From Blastococcus sp. (GTDB lineage: Bacteria; Actinomycetota; Actinomycetes; Mycobacteriales; Geodermatophilaceae), in contig JAODNN010000097.1 in assembly GCA_025465355.1 (NCBI GenBank), positions 1 to 64,000 on the forward strand: a DNA stretch of 64,000 nucleotides, in the 5' to 3' direction. Below are positions 1 to 10,535 of the stretch, piece after piece. The translations under genes were made by a program, and so were the position numbers. The notes beneath the pieces were generated by a model, which had not been told where the DNA came from, did no database searches, and saw only the letters and a list, made by a program, of their open reading frames with translations. Position 1 is the first letter of the stretch. The number at the start of each line of letters is the position of its first letter.

Positions 1-1806
<1,806 letters not shown>

Positions 1807-1817
1807 CAGGGGAACGG

Positions 1818-1832
1818 GCTTACGGTGTAAGC
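1818..1832. promoter_or_regulatory. Short inverted repeat (possible operator or terminator)
   Basis: GCTTAC, a 3-base GGT loop, then GTAAGC form a perfect 6-bp inverted repeat 11 bases after the DUF255 stop. A further GTGTAA follows at 1833-1838. It could be a weak terminator or an operator of the TTAC-GTAA type upstream of the gene at 1866. No protein binding can be inferred. Confidence 0.3.
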
Positions 1833-1865
1833 GTGTAATCCGATACTCCCTCCTGGAGGCACCCC

Positions 1866-2480
1866 GTGCACGGACACCGTTTCTCAGAAGCAGCTTTCGG
1901 TGCAGCTTTCGGCCGCGGCTTCGGTCCGGGACGTGGTCGCGGACCGGGAGGTCGTGGCCGGCCTGACACCGCGCCCCCGGTCGACCGTGCGGAGGTCGCG
2001 GGCTGGTTCGCCGGCCGGCTTCCCGACGACTGGTTCACCGGCCCGGTCGATCTGACCATCGACCGGGACGAGATCACCGTCGTCGGCAGGCTCCCGGAAC
2101 CGCCTGCGGGCGAGGGGGACCCGGAGGCGGCCTGCGTCGGCAGGATCGAGCGGTTCCGGGAGGAGACCCGGCAGGAGCGCATGGCCATCGCCGACGCCGC
2201 GCAGGAACGCTATGGCCGCTCGGTGGCCTGGGGAGCGGAGTGCGGGGAGGTCCGTCAGCTGTTCACCAACCTGTCGGTGCCGGTCATGACCCGGCTGCGC
2301 CAGCCGGAGCGACTCGTCCTGGACACGCTGGTCGACGCCGGCGTGGCCCGGTCGCGGTCGGAGGCGCTGGCCTGGGCGGTCCGGCTGGTCGGTCAGCACG
2401 CTGACGAGTGGCTGTCCGAGCTGCGTGACGCCATGGCGTCGGTCGAGGAGGTCCGCGGGCGCGGTCCGCAGGTGGGCTGA
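1866..2480 (+). CDS. Conserved hypothetical protein
   Basis: The 204-residue frame starts at GTG, six bases after a strong GGAGG (1855-1859). The N-terminus is Gly/Arg/Phe-rich (residues 1-35) and probably disordered. The rest is mixed alpha/beta, with a C-terminal helical stretch (LVDAGVARSRSEALAWAVRLVGQH) that resembles the ribbon-helix-helix-type tail of many actinobacterial hypotheticals. No catalytic motif, signal peptide or membrane segment is visible. The next gene begins 64 bases downstream on the same strand. Function unknown; coding status is supported by codon use and the ribosome binding site. Confidence 0.75.
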   Translation: MHGHRFSEAAFGAAFGRGFGPGRGRGPGGRGRPDTAPPVDRAEVAGWFAGRLPDDWFTGPVDLTIDRDEITVVGRLPEPPAGEGDPEAACVGRIERFREETRQERMAIADAAQERYGRSVAWGAECGEVRQLFTNLSVPVMTRLRQPERLVLDTLVDAGVARSRSEALAWAVRLVGQHADEWLSELRDAMASVEEVRGRGPQVG

Positions 2481-2544
2481 CTTCTGCCAGGCTCTCCAGC
2501 TGAGCCGCGCGCGGCCGTCGGCGCAGGCCAGGGACACTGGGGCC

Positions 2545-3795
2545 GTGCCAGCCAGCGCCGTCCCCTCCGCCACCGACGTCCTCGTAGTGGGCGCCGGTCC
2601 CGCTGGATCAGCCGCCGCGGCCTGGGCCGCCCGCGCCGGACGCGACGTCGTCCTCGCCGACGCGGCCGTCTTCCCGCGGGACAAGACCTGCGGCGACGGG
2701 CTGACCCCCCGGGCCATCGCGGAGCTCGACCTGCTGGGCCTGGGCGACTGGGTGCGGTCGAAGGGACGCAACCGCGGCCTGCGCGCGGCGGGCTTCGGCC
2801 AGGAGCTGCTGCTGCCGTGGCCCGGTGGCTCGCTGCCCGATCATGGCGGGGCCGTGCCGCGCACCGAGCTCGACGAGCGCATCCGCCAGGTCGCCCTCGA
2901 CACCGGGGTCACCCCGCTCGAGGGGGCGCGCGCCGTGGACGTCGAGCGGGACGGCGACCGCGTCCATGCCGTGGTCTTCGAGCACGCGGACGGCGAGCGC
3001 TCGACCGTGTCCTGCCAGCGGCTCGTCGTCGCCGACGGGGCGAGGTCGCCGCTGGGTCGGGTGCTCGGCCGCGAGTGGCACCGCGACACTGCCTACGGCG
3101 TGGCGGCACGCGGCTACATCCGCTCGGGCCGGAGCGACGACGAATGGATCTCCTCGCACCTGGAACTGCGTGGGTCCGGCGGCGAACTGCTCTCGGGGTA
3201 CGGCTGGGTCTTCCCGCTCGGCAAGGAGTCCGGAGAGGTCAACATCGGGGTCGGCACGCTGGCCACCGCGCGGCGCCCCGCCGGGGTGGCGCTCAAGGGA
3301 CTGATGGCCTTCTACGCGGAGTCGCGGCGGACGGAGTGGCAGCTCGACGGCCCGGTACGCGCCCCGGCGTCGGCCCTCCTGCCGATGGGCGGCGCCGTCT
3401 CCGGCGTGGCCGGACGCAACTGGGCGTTGATCGGCGACGCCGCGGGCTGCGTCAACCCGCTCAACGGCGAGGGCATCGACTACGGCCTCGAGACGGGGCG
3501 GAGCATCGCCGGGCTGCTCGACGAGGCGGACTGGTCGGCCGCCTGGCCGGCAAGCCTGCGGCGGCACTACGGCGAGGCGTTCTCGATCGCCCGCCGCCTG
3601 GCCGGCCTGCTCACGCTGCCGCGGTTCCTCCCCGCGGCCGGGCCGGTCGGGATGCGGTCCCGAGCGCTCATGACGGTGGCGCTGCGCGTGATGGGCAACC
3701 TGGTGACCGACGCCGACCGGGACGTCGTCGCCCGCGGCTGGCGCCTCGCCGGCCGGCTCTCCCTGAAGCTGGACGACCGGCCTCCGTTCTCCTGA
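2545..3795 (+). CDS. Geranylgeranyl reductase family FAD-dependent oxidoreductase (MenJ-like)
   Basis: Predicted flavoprotein that saturates isoprenoid double bonds. In mycobacteria the family includes MenJ, which reduces one double bond of the menaquinone side chain. The dinucleotide-binding motif GAGPAG sits at residues 16-21, CGDGLTPRA follows, and the second FAD motif WALIGDAAGCVNPLNGEG is near residue 293. GTG at 2545 was chosen because the Rossmann motif normally begins within about 15 residues of the start. A longer frame from 2425 would overlap the previous gene. It converges with the TrhA gene and sits close to an isoprenyl transferase, consistent with isoprenoid metabolism. The exact substrate is not determinable here. 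Confidence 0.85.
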   Translation: MPASAVPSATDVLVVGAGPAGSAAAAWAARAGRDVVLADAAVFPRDKTCGDGLTPRAIAELDLLGLGDWVRSKGRNRGLRAAGFGQELLLPWPGGSLPDHGGAVPRTELDERIRQVALDTGVTPLEGARAVDVERDGDRVHAVVFEHADGERSTVSCQRLVVADGARSPLGRVLGREWHRDTAYGVAARGYIRSGRSDDEWISSHLELRGSGGELLSGYGWVFPLGKESGEVNIGVGTLATARRPAGVALKGLMAFYAESRRTEWQLDGPVRAPASALLPMGGAVSGVAGRNWALIGDAAGCVNPLNGEGIDYGLETGRSIAGLLDEADWSAAWPASLRRHYGEAFSIARRLAGLLTLPRFLPAAGPVGMRSRALMTVALRVMGNLVTDADRDVVARGWRLAGRLSLKLDDRPPFS

Positions 3796-3800
3796 GCCGG

Positions 3801-3849
3801 CCCACCTGCAGGGTCTCGACGCGAGCCTGCGAGCGGTGGGGCAGGTGGG
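3801..3849. terminator. Putative bidirectional terminator hairpin
   Basis: CCCACCTGC (3801-3809) and GCAGGTGGG (3841-3849) form a perfect 9-bp inverted repeat between two convergent genes. The intervening bases can form a further short CTCG/CGAG stem. There is no U tract, as is common for actinobacterial hairpins, so termination is inferred from position. Confidence 0.5.
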
Positions 3850-3856
3850 TCCTTTC

Positions 3857-4669
3857 TCAGACGAACGGCGAGCTGTACATCGCGAAGTAGACGGCGATGT
3901 AGTGGCAGATCGCCGCGACGATGGTCATCGCGTGGAAGACCTCGTGGTAGCCGAAGGTGCCGGGCCACGGATTGGGCTTCTTCAGCCCGTAGGCGATCCC
4001 GCCCGCCGTGTAGAGCAGGCCACCGACCGCGAGCAGGACCATCGAGGTGATCCCGGCGATGTGCAGGATGTCGGTGAGCACGAAGACGGCGACCCAGCCC
4101 AGCCCGATGTAGAGCGGCACACCGACCCAGCGCGGTGCGGTCGGCCAGCTCAACTTGAGCACCACGCCGGCCAGCGCCGCGATCCACACGCCGGTGAGAA
4201 TCCAGTAGCCGGTCGGCTGGTTCACCGCCAGCAGCGAGAACGGCGTGTACGTCCCGGCGATGAACAGGAAGATCATCGAGTGGTCGAGCCGCTTCATGAT
4301 CTTCCAGCCACGCGGTGACCAGCGACGGCGGTGGTAGAGCGCGCTGATCCCGAAGAGCCCGCAGATCGTCAGGGAGTAGATCGCCACGGAGAAGCCGGCC
4401 CGGGGGCCGAGAACCGACGCGAGCGGAATGACCACGGCCCCCGCGACGATGGCGCCGAAGAAGGCGAACAGGTGCAGCCACCCACGCATCCGGGGGCGGG
4501 TGTCGGGATGGTCCCAGTCCTCGTCGCCGTAGTCCGTGGCGGTCCAGGCCTGCTCGACGCGCTCGCCTTCCTCGAGGACGGCCGTGACGCCCTCTCCGCG
4601 CGGGGCTTCGAGCTCGGCGCCGTCCCCCTCTACCCGGACTGTTTCCCGGTCATCGGGTTGGAGGCTCAT
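3857..4669 (-). CDS. trhA: PAQR family membrane protein TrhA (hemolysin III-like)
   Basis: The 270-residue protein has an acidic cytoplasmic N-terminus of about 65 residues followed by seven predicted membrane helices. Family hallmarks are ISALYHRR after the second helix, RLDHSMIFLFIAGTYTP in the middle, and FGYHEVFHAMTIVAAICHY near the C-terminus; these carry the conserved His/Asp/Ser residues of the PAQR superfamily. Bacterial members were named hemolysin III and have since been linked to membrane energetics and fluidity. Toxin activity should not be assumed. It is transcribed divergently from the isoprenyl transferase, the arrangement seen for Rv1085c/Rv1086 in M. tuberculosis. Confidence 0.93.
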   Translation of the reverse strand: MSLQPDDRETVRVEGDGAELEAPRGEGVTAVLEEGERVEQAWTATDYGDEDWDHPDTRPRMRGWLHLFAFFGAIVAGAVVIPLASVLGPRAGFSVAIYSLTICGLFGISALYHRRRWSPRGWKIMKRLDHSMIFLFIAGTYTPFSLLAVNQPTGYWILTGVWIAALAGVVLKLSWPTAPRWVGVPLYIGLGWVAVFVLTDILHIAGITSMVLLAVGGLLYTAGGIAYGLKKPNPWPGTFGYHEVFHAMTIVAAICHYIAVYFAMYSSPFV

Positions 4670-4772
4670 GGGCCGAGGTTACGGACCCGTAGGTTGCGCG
4701 TCATCCGGAACCGGCTGTGAGTTCTGCCCGGTCGGTGATGCGGGCCGGTCGGGAGCGGCGGCGTGGCCCGGG

Positions 4773-4794
4773 GGATGCCTCCCGGGAGGCATCC
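4773..4794. repeat. Perfect 22-bp palindrome upstream of the isoprenyl transferase
   Basis: Arms 4773-4783 and 4784-4794 are exact reverse complements with no spacer (GGATGCCTCCC and its complement). The palindrome ends 15 bases before the chosen GTG start of the isoprenyl transferase, in the divergent intergenic region with trhA. It could be a dimeric operator or a hairpin that hides the translation start. No second copy was noticed in the window. Confidence 0.55.
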
Positions 4795-4809
4795 GGCAGG
4801 GGGCCTAGG

Positions 4810-5598
4810 GTGACCGCCGTGGGTGCTCGCCGGCAGGTCCGCGAGGCGCTCACCCACGTCTACGAACGACGGTTGGCCCGCGCGCTGGAGGGTGCGGACA
4901 AGCCCCGCCACGTCGGCGTGATCATGGACGGCAACCGCCGCTGGGCCCGCTCGATCGGGCTGGAGGACGTCGCGCACGGGCACCGCCGCGGCGCCGACAA
5001 GATCGTCGACCTGCTGGGCTGGTGCGACGATGCCGGCGTCTCCGTGGTGACGCTGTTCCTCCTCTCCACCGACAACCTCAACCGGCCCGAGTCCGAGCTG
5101 ACCGCGCTGCTGGCGATCATCGAGGACGTCGCCGTCGACCTGTCGCGGCCGGGCCGCCCCTGGCAGGTGCGGGCCATGGGAGCGCCCGAGGTGCTGCCAC
5201 CGGAGACGGTCGCCGTCCTGAAGCAGGCCGAGGAGGACACCCGCGGCCGGCCGGGCGCGACGGTGAACCTGGCGGTCGGCTACGGGGGGCGGCGAGAGAT
5301 CGCGGATGCCGTCCGATCCCTGCTGACCGAGCACGCTGTCCGGGGAACCTCCCTCGAGGAGCTGATCGACTCCCTCGAGGTCGAGCACATCGCCGAGCAC
5401 CTCTACACGCGCGGGCAGCCCGATCCCGACCTGGTGATCCGGACCAGCGGCGAGCAGCGCCTGTCGGGGTTCCTGCTCTGGCAGACCGCGAACACGGAGT
5501 TCCACTTCACCGACGTGTACTGGCCGGATTTCCGGCGGATCGACTTCCTGCGGGCGCTGCGCGACTACTCCGCGCGGCACCGCCGGTTCGGTGGCTGA
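4810..5598 (+). CDS. Cis-isoprenyl diphosphate synthase (UppS family; probable Z-FPP synthase)
   Basis: Cytoplasmic cis-prenyltransferase that extends allylic diphosphates with isopentenyl diphosphate. The signature HVGVIMDGNRRWA gives the catalytic Asp at residue 40. LFLLSTDNLNRP and the C-terminal IRTSGEQRLSGFLLWQ with TEFHFTDVYWPDF complete the family pattern. GTG 4810 gives 262 residues; upstream in-frame codons cross the 22-bp palindrome and look non-coding. Actinobacteria carry two paralogues. The neighbourhood (hemolysin III gene, DUF255 gene) matches Rv1086, the short-chain omega,E,Z-farnesyl diphosphate synthase, rather than the decaprenyl enzyme Rv2361c. Chain length is therefore inferred from context only. 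Confidence 0.92.
   Translation: MTAVGARRQVREALTHVYERRLARALEGADKPRHVGVIMDGNRRWARSIGLEDVAHGHRRGADKIVDLLGWCDDAGVSVVTLFLLSTDNLNRPESELTALLAIIEDVAVDLSRPGRPWQVRAMGAPEVLPPETVAVLKQAEEDTRGRPGATVNLAVGYGGRREIADAVRSLLTEHAVRGTSLEELIDSLEVEHIAEHLYTRGQPDPDLVIRTSGEQRLSGFLLWQTANTEFHFTDVYWPDFRRIDFLRALRDYSARHRRFGG
5571..5598 (+). repeat. 28-bp direct repeat, copy 1 (end of isoprenyl transferase gene)
   Basis: These 28 bases, covering the last nine codons including the stop, recur exactly at 5641-5668, offset by 70 bases. Flanking bases differ on both sides, so the identity is confined to the 28-mer. Confidence 0.9.
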
Positions 5599-5640
5599 GA
5601 ATCGGGGGTCGCTGCGCCCGGCGGAGCTCGGGCGGGTCGT

Positions 5641-5668
5641 CGCGCGGCACCGCCGGTTCGGTGGCTGA
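5641..5668 (+). repeat. 28-bp direct repeat, copy 2 (intergenic)
   Basis: Exact second copy of 5571-5598, now in the gap before the DUF885 gene. It looks like a duplicated 3' end and carries no coding role of its own. Confidence 0.9.
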
Positions 5669-5716
5669 CGAAGCGCCGGTTCCGGGGCGCTCAGGTACGG
5701 CTGCGAAACTCCGTCC

Positions 5717-6934
5717 ATGGCAGCCCCCCACGTTGACCTTCCCCTGGAGTACGTACGGCTGGGGCTGCGCTTCGACCGGCTGGAGCCCGGGTTCGTCGAT
5801 GCCTACACCGGGGATCCGCGGATCAGGGCCCGGGTCGCCGACGAGCCCGCGCCCACTCCGCAGCAGCTGGCGCAGCAGGCGCGCACGTTGCTGGGCGAAG
5901 TGGATGCGGCCGGGCTGCCTGCCGACCGCGCCGACTACCTCCGCGGTCAGCTGACCGGCCTGGAGTGCTCGGCGCGGAAGATGAGCGGGGAGCCGATCGG
6001 GTTCGTCGACGAGGTGGCCTGCTACTTCCAGGTCGACGTCGTCCTCGGGGACGAGGCGCAGTACGCCGCGGCGCACGCCGAACTGAACGCGCTGCTCCCC
6101 GGCAGCGGCACGCTGGCCGAGCGCTACGCGGATCACCGGCGCCGCGAGGAGTGCCCGCCCGAGCGGCTCGAGTCTGCGGTGCACGCGCTGTCGAGTGCGC
6201 TCCGGGACAAGGTTCGCGGTCAGTACGGGCTGCCCGAGGTCGAGACGGTGCGCTACGAGGTCGTGACCGACCAGCCCTGGTCGGGGTTCAACTACTACGA
6301 GGGCGGGTTCCGCTCGCGGGTGGCGATCAACGCCGACCTGCCGCACCGCCTCTCCGGCCTGCCGCACCTCGTCGCGCACGAGGCCTACCCCGGTCACCAC
6401 ACCGAGCACTGCCGCAAGGAGCTGGGCCTGGTGGAGCGCGCGTCCCGGACCGAGCACACGATCTTCCTCGTCAACACCCCGGAGTGCCTCATGGCCGAGG
6501 GGCTGGCCGACCTGGGCATCGAGGCGTCGGTCGGGGAGGGCTGGGGGCCCTGGGCGGCGGAGATCCTCGGCGACCTCGGGCTGCACTTCGACGGGCACCT
6601 CGCCGAGCGGGTCGCCGCCGCGGTCGCGCCGCTGAACCGGGTCCGCCAGGACGCCGCCGTCCTCCTGCACGACCGGGGAGCCGACGCCGACGAGGTCGTG
6701 GCCTACCTGCAGCGGTGGTCGCTGGTCAGCCCCGACCGGGCGCGCCAGCAGCTGCGCTTCCTGACCCATCCGCTGTGGCGGGCGTACATCTCCACCTATG
6801 TGGAGGGCTTCGACCTGCTCTCCCGCTGGCTGGCGGGGCGCCCGGCCGACCAGCCCGTCGCCGAGCGGTTCGTGCGGCTGCTCGACGAGCCGCTGACCCC
6901 GGCCGCCGTCGTCGGCGAGCTCCAGGGGGTGTGA
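5717..6934 (+). CDS. DUF885 family protein, putative zinc metallopeptidase
   Basis: The 405-residue protein carries the DUF885 hallmark HEAYPGHHTEH at residues 221-231, a thermolysin-like HExxxGH variant in which the histidines and glutamate are the likely metal and catalytic ligands. FNYYEGGFRSRVAINAD precedes it, and TPECLMAEGLADLG supplies the downstream conserved Glu. No signal peptide is visible, so a cytoplasmic carboxypeptidase-like role is the best guess; substrate unknown. The start is ATG 5717, close to the family's usual N-terminus. A small membrane-protein gene follows after three bases. Confidence 0.86.
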   Translation: MAAPHVDLPLEYVRLGLRFDRLEPGFVDAYTGDPRIRARVADEPAPTPQQLAQQARTLLGEVDAAGLPADRADYLRGQLTGLECSARKMSGEPIGFVDEVACYFQVDVVLGDEAQYAAAHAELNALLPGSGTLAERYADHRRREECPPERLESAVHALSSALRDKVRGQYGLPEVETVRYEVVTDQPWSGFNYYEGGFRSRVAINADLPHRLSGLPHLVAHEAYPGHHTEHCRKELGLVERASRTEHTIFLVNTPECLMAEGLADLGIEASVGEGWGPWAAEILGDLGLHFDGHLAERVAAAVAPLNRVRQDAAVLLHDRGADADEVVAYLQRWSLVSPDRARQQLRFLTHPLWRAYISTYVEGFDLLSRWLAGRPADQPVAERFVRLLDEPLTPAAVVGELQGV

Positions 6935-6937
6935 GCA

Positions 6938-7117
6938 GTGGCCCGTCGGGACCCCCACGAAGCCCGGATGCTGGGGTTGTGGACGGCGGGCTGGCTGGCG
7001 GTGCTCCTGCTTGCCGGATTGCTGTGGCTGGGCAACCTGGCGGTGCAGTGGCCGGTGCTCCTGATCCCGGTGCTCTGGGCGGTCGTCGCCATCCGGCCCC
7101 GCGGTCCACGGCCGTGA
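6938..7117 (+). CDS. Small two-helix membrane protein (59 aa)
   Basis: The GTG start lies three bases after the DUF885 stop, suggesting translational coupling. The 59-residue product has a charged N-terminus (ARRDPHEAR), two hydrophobic helices (about residues 13-30 and 37-52) separated by GNLAVQ, and a basic tail (RPRGPRP). Third codon positions are almost all G or C, supporting coding. No function can be assigned; it may be an accessory of the DUF885 protein or of the ABC exporter downstream. Confidence 0.65.
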   Translation: MARRDPHEARMLGLWTAGWLAVLLLAGLLWLGNLAVQWPVLLIPVLWAVVAIRPRGPRP

Positions 7118-7180
7118 CCCGGCTGCGCTGTCGGCTAATGTCCTCGACTTCTGTCAGACCCGTGAACCATCCTGACCGAC

Positions 7181-8173
7181 GTGATCCATGCCCGCGGCCT
7201 CGCCCGCACGTTCCGGAAGAAGAAGCAGGAAGTGCACGCCGTCGTCGGCGTCGACCTCGACGTCGAGGCCGGTGAGATCGTCGGATTCCTCGGTCCGAAC
7301 GGCGCCGGCAAGACGACGACGCTCCGGATGCTGACGACGCTGCTCGAGCCCACCGCCGGCACGGCAACGGTGGCCGGCTGTGACCTCGTCACCGACCCCG
7401 TCGGGGTCCGCCGGCGGATCGGGTACGTGTCGCAGAGCGGCTCGGCCTATCCCGACGCGAGGGCCGGAGAGGAGGTCGTCGACCACGCCCGGCTCTACGG
7501 GATGAGCACCGCGGAGGCAACCGAGCGCGGCAAGCAGCTGTTCGGCGAGCTCGACCTCGACGGGTTGTGGGAGCGGCAGCCCAAGACGCTGTCCGGCGGG
7601 CAGCGCCGCCGGCTCGACATCGCGTTGGGGCTGGTCCACGTACCGCAGCTGGTCTTCCTCGACGAGCCGACCACCGGCCTCGACCCGCAGGCGCGCGCGA
7701 ACCTGTGGCAGCACATCAGCTCGCTGAGGGAGGACCGGGGGACGACGGTGTTCCTGACCACGCACTACCTGGACGAGGCCGACGCCCTGTGCGACCGGAT
7801 CCTGGTCATCGACCACGGCGCGATCGTGGCGAGCGGCACGCCGGACGAGCTGAAGTCGCAGGTCGGCGGGGACGTCCTGACCGTCACCGTGCCGCGTGCC
7901 GACCAGGTCGGCGAGGTCGCCCGCATCGTCGCCGACCTCCGTGGCGCCGAAGAGCCACAGATCGTCGGGGACATGGTGATCGGCCGGGTGCCGCACGGCG
8001 GAGCCGCGCTCGTCGAGCTGGTCCGCGGGCTGGACCGGGCCGACATCACGGTGAGCGGGGTCGAGAGCCGCCGTCCGAGCCTGGACGACGTCTTCCTCGG
8101 CTTGACCGGTCGGTCGCTCCGGGACGCCGAGACCGCTGTGGCGGCTCCGGCCGGCGAGGAGGTGACGGTCTGA
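7181..8173 (+). CDS. ABC transporter ATP-binding protein (DrrA-type exporter)
   Basis: Cytoplasmic ATPase of an ABC-2 exporter. Walker A GPNGAGKT is at residues 38-45, the signature LSGGQ at 137-141, Walker B LVFLDEPTTGLDP soon after, and the H-loop in LTTHYLDEADALCDRI. The C-terminal 100 residues match the extension of daunorubicin-resistance-type ATPases. The 330-residue length is normal. Its stop overlaps the permease start (TGATG), so the two form an operon. Substrate is unknown; the family exports drugs, lipids or glycopolymers. Confidence 0.92.
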   Translation: MIHARGLARTFRKKKQEVHAVVGVDLDVEAGEIVGFLGPNGAGKTTTLRMLTTLLEPTAGTATVAGCDLVTDPVGVRRRIGYVSQSGSAYPDARAGEEVVDHARLYGMSTAEATERGKQLFGELDLDGLWERQPKTLSGGQRRRLDIALGLVHVPQLVFLDEPTTGLDPQARANLWQHISSLREDRGTTVFLTTHYLDEADALCDRILVIDHGAIVASGTPDELKSQVGGDVLTVTVPRADQVGEVARIVADLRGAEEPQIVGDMVIGRVPHGGAALVELVRGLDRADITVSGVESRRPSLDDVFLGLTGRSLRDAETAVAAPAGEEVTV

Positions 8174-8931
8174 TGCGCACGTTGATGCGGGACACCGGGA
8201 CGGTGTTCATGCGCGCCCTTCGGATGTCGCTGCGCAACCCCGCCTGGCTGGTCATCATGATGATGCAGCCGATCCTCTACATCGTGCTGTTCGGGCCGCT
8301 GTTGAAGCCGTTGTCCGGCCAGCTCGGGGCGGGCAACGCCTACCAGATCTTCGTGCCGGGGATCCTGGTCCAGCTCGGCATCTTCGGATCACTGTTCGTG
8401 GGCTTCGGGCTGATCGCTGAGTACCGCGCCGGCGTCATCGAGAGTCAACGGGTCACCCCGGCCAGCCGGACGGCGCTGCTGCTCGGGCGGGTGCTGCGCG
8501 ACGTCGTCGTCCTGCTGGTGCAGGGGACGCTCCTGGTCCTGGTGTCCCTCCCGCTCGGCCTGAAGGCGCCGTTCCTCGGCGTCGTGCTGACGCTGGTCGT
8601 CATCGCGCTGCTCGGGGCGGCGTTCGCGTCGGTCTCCTACGCACTTGCGCTGACGCTCAAGAGCGAGGACGCGTTCGCGCCGCTGCTCAACGCGTTCGTC
8701 CTCCCGGTGCTGCTGCTGTCGGGGATCCTCCTTCCGATGACCCTCGCGCCGGGCTGGCTGCAGGCGATCAGCGACATCAACCCGCTCAAGCACGTCGTCG
8801 AGGGGGCCCGCGCGCTCTTCGTCGGCGGCTACGGCACTTCGACGGCGTGGTGGGGTGCCGGGCTGACCGTCGCGATGGTGGTGCTCGGATGGGCGTTCGG
8901 GGTGCGCCGGTTCCGCCGCGAGTCCAGCTGA
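8173..8931 (+). CDS. ABC-2 type transporter permease (DrrB-like)
   Basis: The 252-residue integral membrane protein has six predicted helices in the ABC-2 fold, beginning with PAWLVIMMMQPILYIVLFGP and including the loop YRAGVIESQRVTP. The closing segment INPLKHVVEGARALF is typical of DrrB/NodJ-like permeases. It overlaps the upstream ATPase gene by one base and is its translocation partner. Nothing in the neighbourhood identifies the substrate. Confidence 0.92.
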   Translation: MRTLMRDTGTVFMRALRMSLRNPAWLVIMMMQPILYIVLFGPLLKPLSGQLGAGNAYQIFVPGILVQLGIFGSLFVGFGLIAEYRAGVIESQRVTPASRTALLLGRVLRDVVVLLVQGTLLVLVSLPLGLKAPFLGVVLTLVVIALLGAAFASVSYALALTLKSEDAFAPLLNAFVLPVLLLSGILLPMTLAPGWLQAISDINPLKHVVEGARALFVGGYGTSTAWWGAGLTVAMVVLGWAFGVRRFRRESS

Positions 8932-9191
8932 CTGCCGCGCACGCCTGGGATCCGTGGGGCGGCTGGTACCCCTTTGGGTGAACGTTCGGGTCCCTTTCGG
9001 GGTGGTGCGGGCGCTTCTGTCGGTAGGCGGGCCTAGCGTCCGCAGTGGACGACGAGCTCTCCTCGCCGTCCACGGGAGGCCCGGTTGGTGCTGACGAGTT
9101 CGTCGACCAGGGAGGCCGGAGCCCGGCCTCTGCGCCGGGGCCCGGCCACCTTCGAGCGGGGGTGCCCCGCGCATCCCACGGGAGTCGACTC

Positions 9192-10487
9192 GTGACCACT
9201 CGCCGTACGTTCGTCCTCGACACCTCTGTTCTGCTCTCCGACCCGGGCGCGCTGCTGCGCTTCGGCGACTCCGACGTGGTGCTCCCGCTCGTCGTCATCG
9301 GTGAGCTCGAGGACAAGCGCGACCACCCGGAACTCGGTTGGTTCGCCCGGCAGTCGCTGCGCATCCTGGACGACCTGCGCGTCACGCACGGCCGCCTGGA
9401 TGCCCCCGTCCCGGTGGGTGAGGACGGCGGCACGCTGCACGTCGAGCTCAACCACAGCGACCCCTCGGCGCTGCCGGCCGGCTTCCGGAACGACAGCAAC
9501 GACAGCCGCATCATGGTGGTCGCCCTCAACCTGCGTGGTGAGGGCAGGGACGTCTGCCTGATCACCAAGGACGTGCCGCTGCGGGTCAAGGCCGCCGCGG
9601 TGGGCCTGGACACCGACGACTACCGGATGCACGACGCCGTCGACGCCGGGTGGACGGGCATGTCCGAGGTGTCCCTGGAGGACGACGAGCTCGACGCGCT
9701 CTACGAGGACGGCGAGGTGTTCCTGGCGGGGGCGGCCGAGCTACCGCCGCACACCGGTCTGGTGCTGCTCTCCTCGCGCGGGTCGGCGCTGGGGAGGGTG
9801 ACGCCGGACAAGCAGGTGCGGCTGGTGCGCGGCGACCGCGAGGCCTTCGGGCTGCACGGCCGGTCCGCCGAGCAGCGGGTGGCTCTGGACCTGCTCCTCG
9901 ACCCGGAGATCGGCATCGTCTCGCTCGGCGGCCGGGCCGGCACCGGCAAGTCGGCGCTGGCCCTGTGCGCGGGGCTCGAGTCGGTGATGGAGCGCCGGGC
10001 GCACAAGAAGGTGGTCATCTTCCGGCCGCTGTACGCCGTCGGCGGCCAGGAGCTGGGGTATCTCCCCGGCGGCGAGAACGAGAAGATGTCGCCCTGGGCG
10101 CAGGCCGTCTACGACACCCTGGGCGCGCTGGTCTCCCCGGCGGTGCTCGAGGAGATCGACGCGCGCGGCCTGATCGAGGTGCTGCCGCTGACCCACATCC
10201 GTGGCCGGTCGCTGCATGACTCGTTCGTGATCGTCGACGAGGCCCAGTCGCTGGAGCGCGGGGTGCTGCTGACCGTGCTGTCGCGGCTCGGGGCCGGGTC
10301 ACGGGTGGTGCTCACGCACGACGTCGCCCAGCGCGACAACCTCCGGGTCGGTCGGCACGACGGCATCACCGCGGTGATCGAAGCCCTGAAGGGTCACCCG
10401 CTGTTCGCGCACGTGACGCTGACCCGGTCCGAGCGCTCGCCGATCGCGGCGCTGGTCACCGAGATGCTGGAGGACCTCCCGCTCTGA
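9192..10487 (+). CDS. phoH2: PIN-PhoH fusion ATPase (PhoH2)
   Basis: The 431-residue protein has an N-terminal PIN ribonuclease domain ([39 protein letters not shown] carry the acidic residues) and a C-terminal PhoH P-loop ATPase (Walker [12 protein letters not shown], Walker [11 protein letters not shown]). PhoH2 proteins unwind and cleave RNA in an ATP-dependent manner, and in mycobacteria form a toxin-antitoxin-like pair with a small upstream PhoAT. GTG 9192 was chosen because the family begins directly at the PIN domain. The in-frame extension from 9045 is weakly coding and could contain a PhoAT-like element, but none is recognisable. Confidence 0.9.
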   Translation: MTTRRTFVLDTSVLLSDPGALLRFGDSDVVLPLVVIGELEDKRDHPELGWFARQSLRILDDLRVTHGRLDAPVPVGEDGGTLHVELNHSDPSALPAGFRNDSNDSRIMVVALNLRGEGRDVCLITKDVPLRVKAAAVGLDTDDYRMHDAVDAGWTGMSEVSLEDDELDALYEDGEVFLAGAAELPPHTGLVLLSSRGSALGRVTPDKQVRLVRGDREAFGLHGRSAEQRVALDLLLDPEIGIVSLGGRAGTGKSALALCAGLESVMERRAHKKVVIFRPLYAVGGQELGYLPGGENEKMSPWAQAVYDTLGALVSPAVLEEIDARGLIEVLPLTHIRGRSLHDSFVIVDEAQSLERGVLLTVLSRLGAGSRVVLTHDVAQRDNLRVGRHDGITAVIEALKGHPLFAHVTLTRSERSPIAALVTEMLEDLPL

Positions 10488-10535
10488 CCGGGCGCCCGAC
10501 CGTCCTGAGCAGCGCGGAGACCCGGGTCGCAGGCT

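Noticed and set aside
9045-9191. N-terminal extension or PhoAT-like antitoxin before phoH2
   Set aside because: Weak coding bias and no recognisable PhoAT sequence; the PIN domain starts right after GTG 9192.
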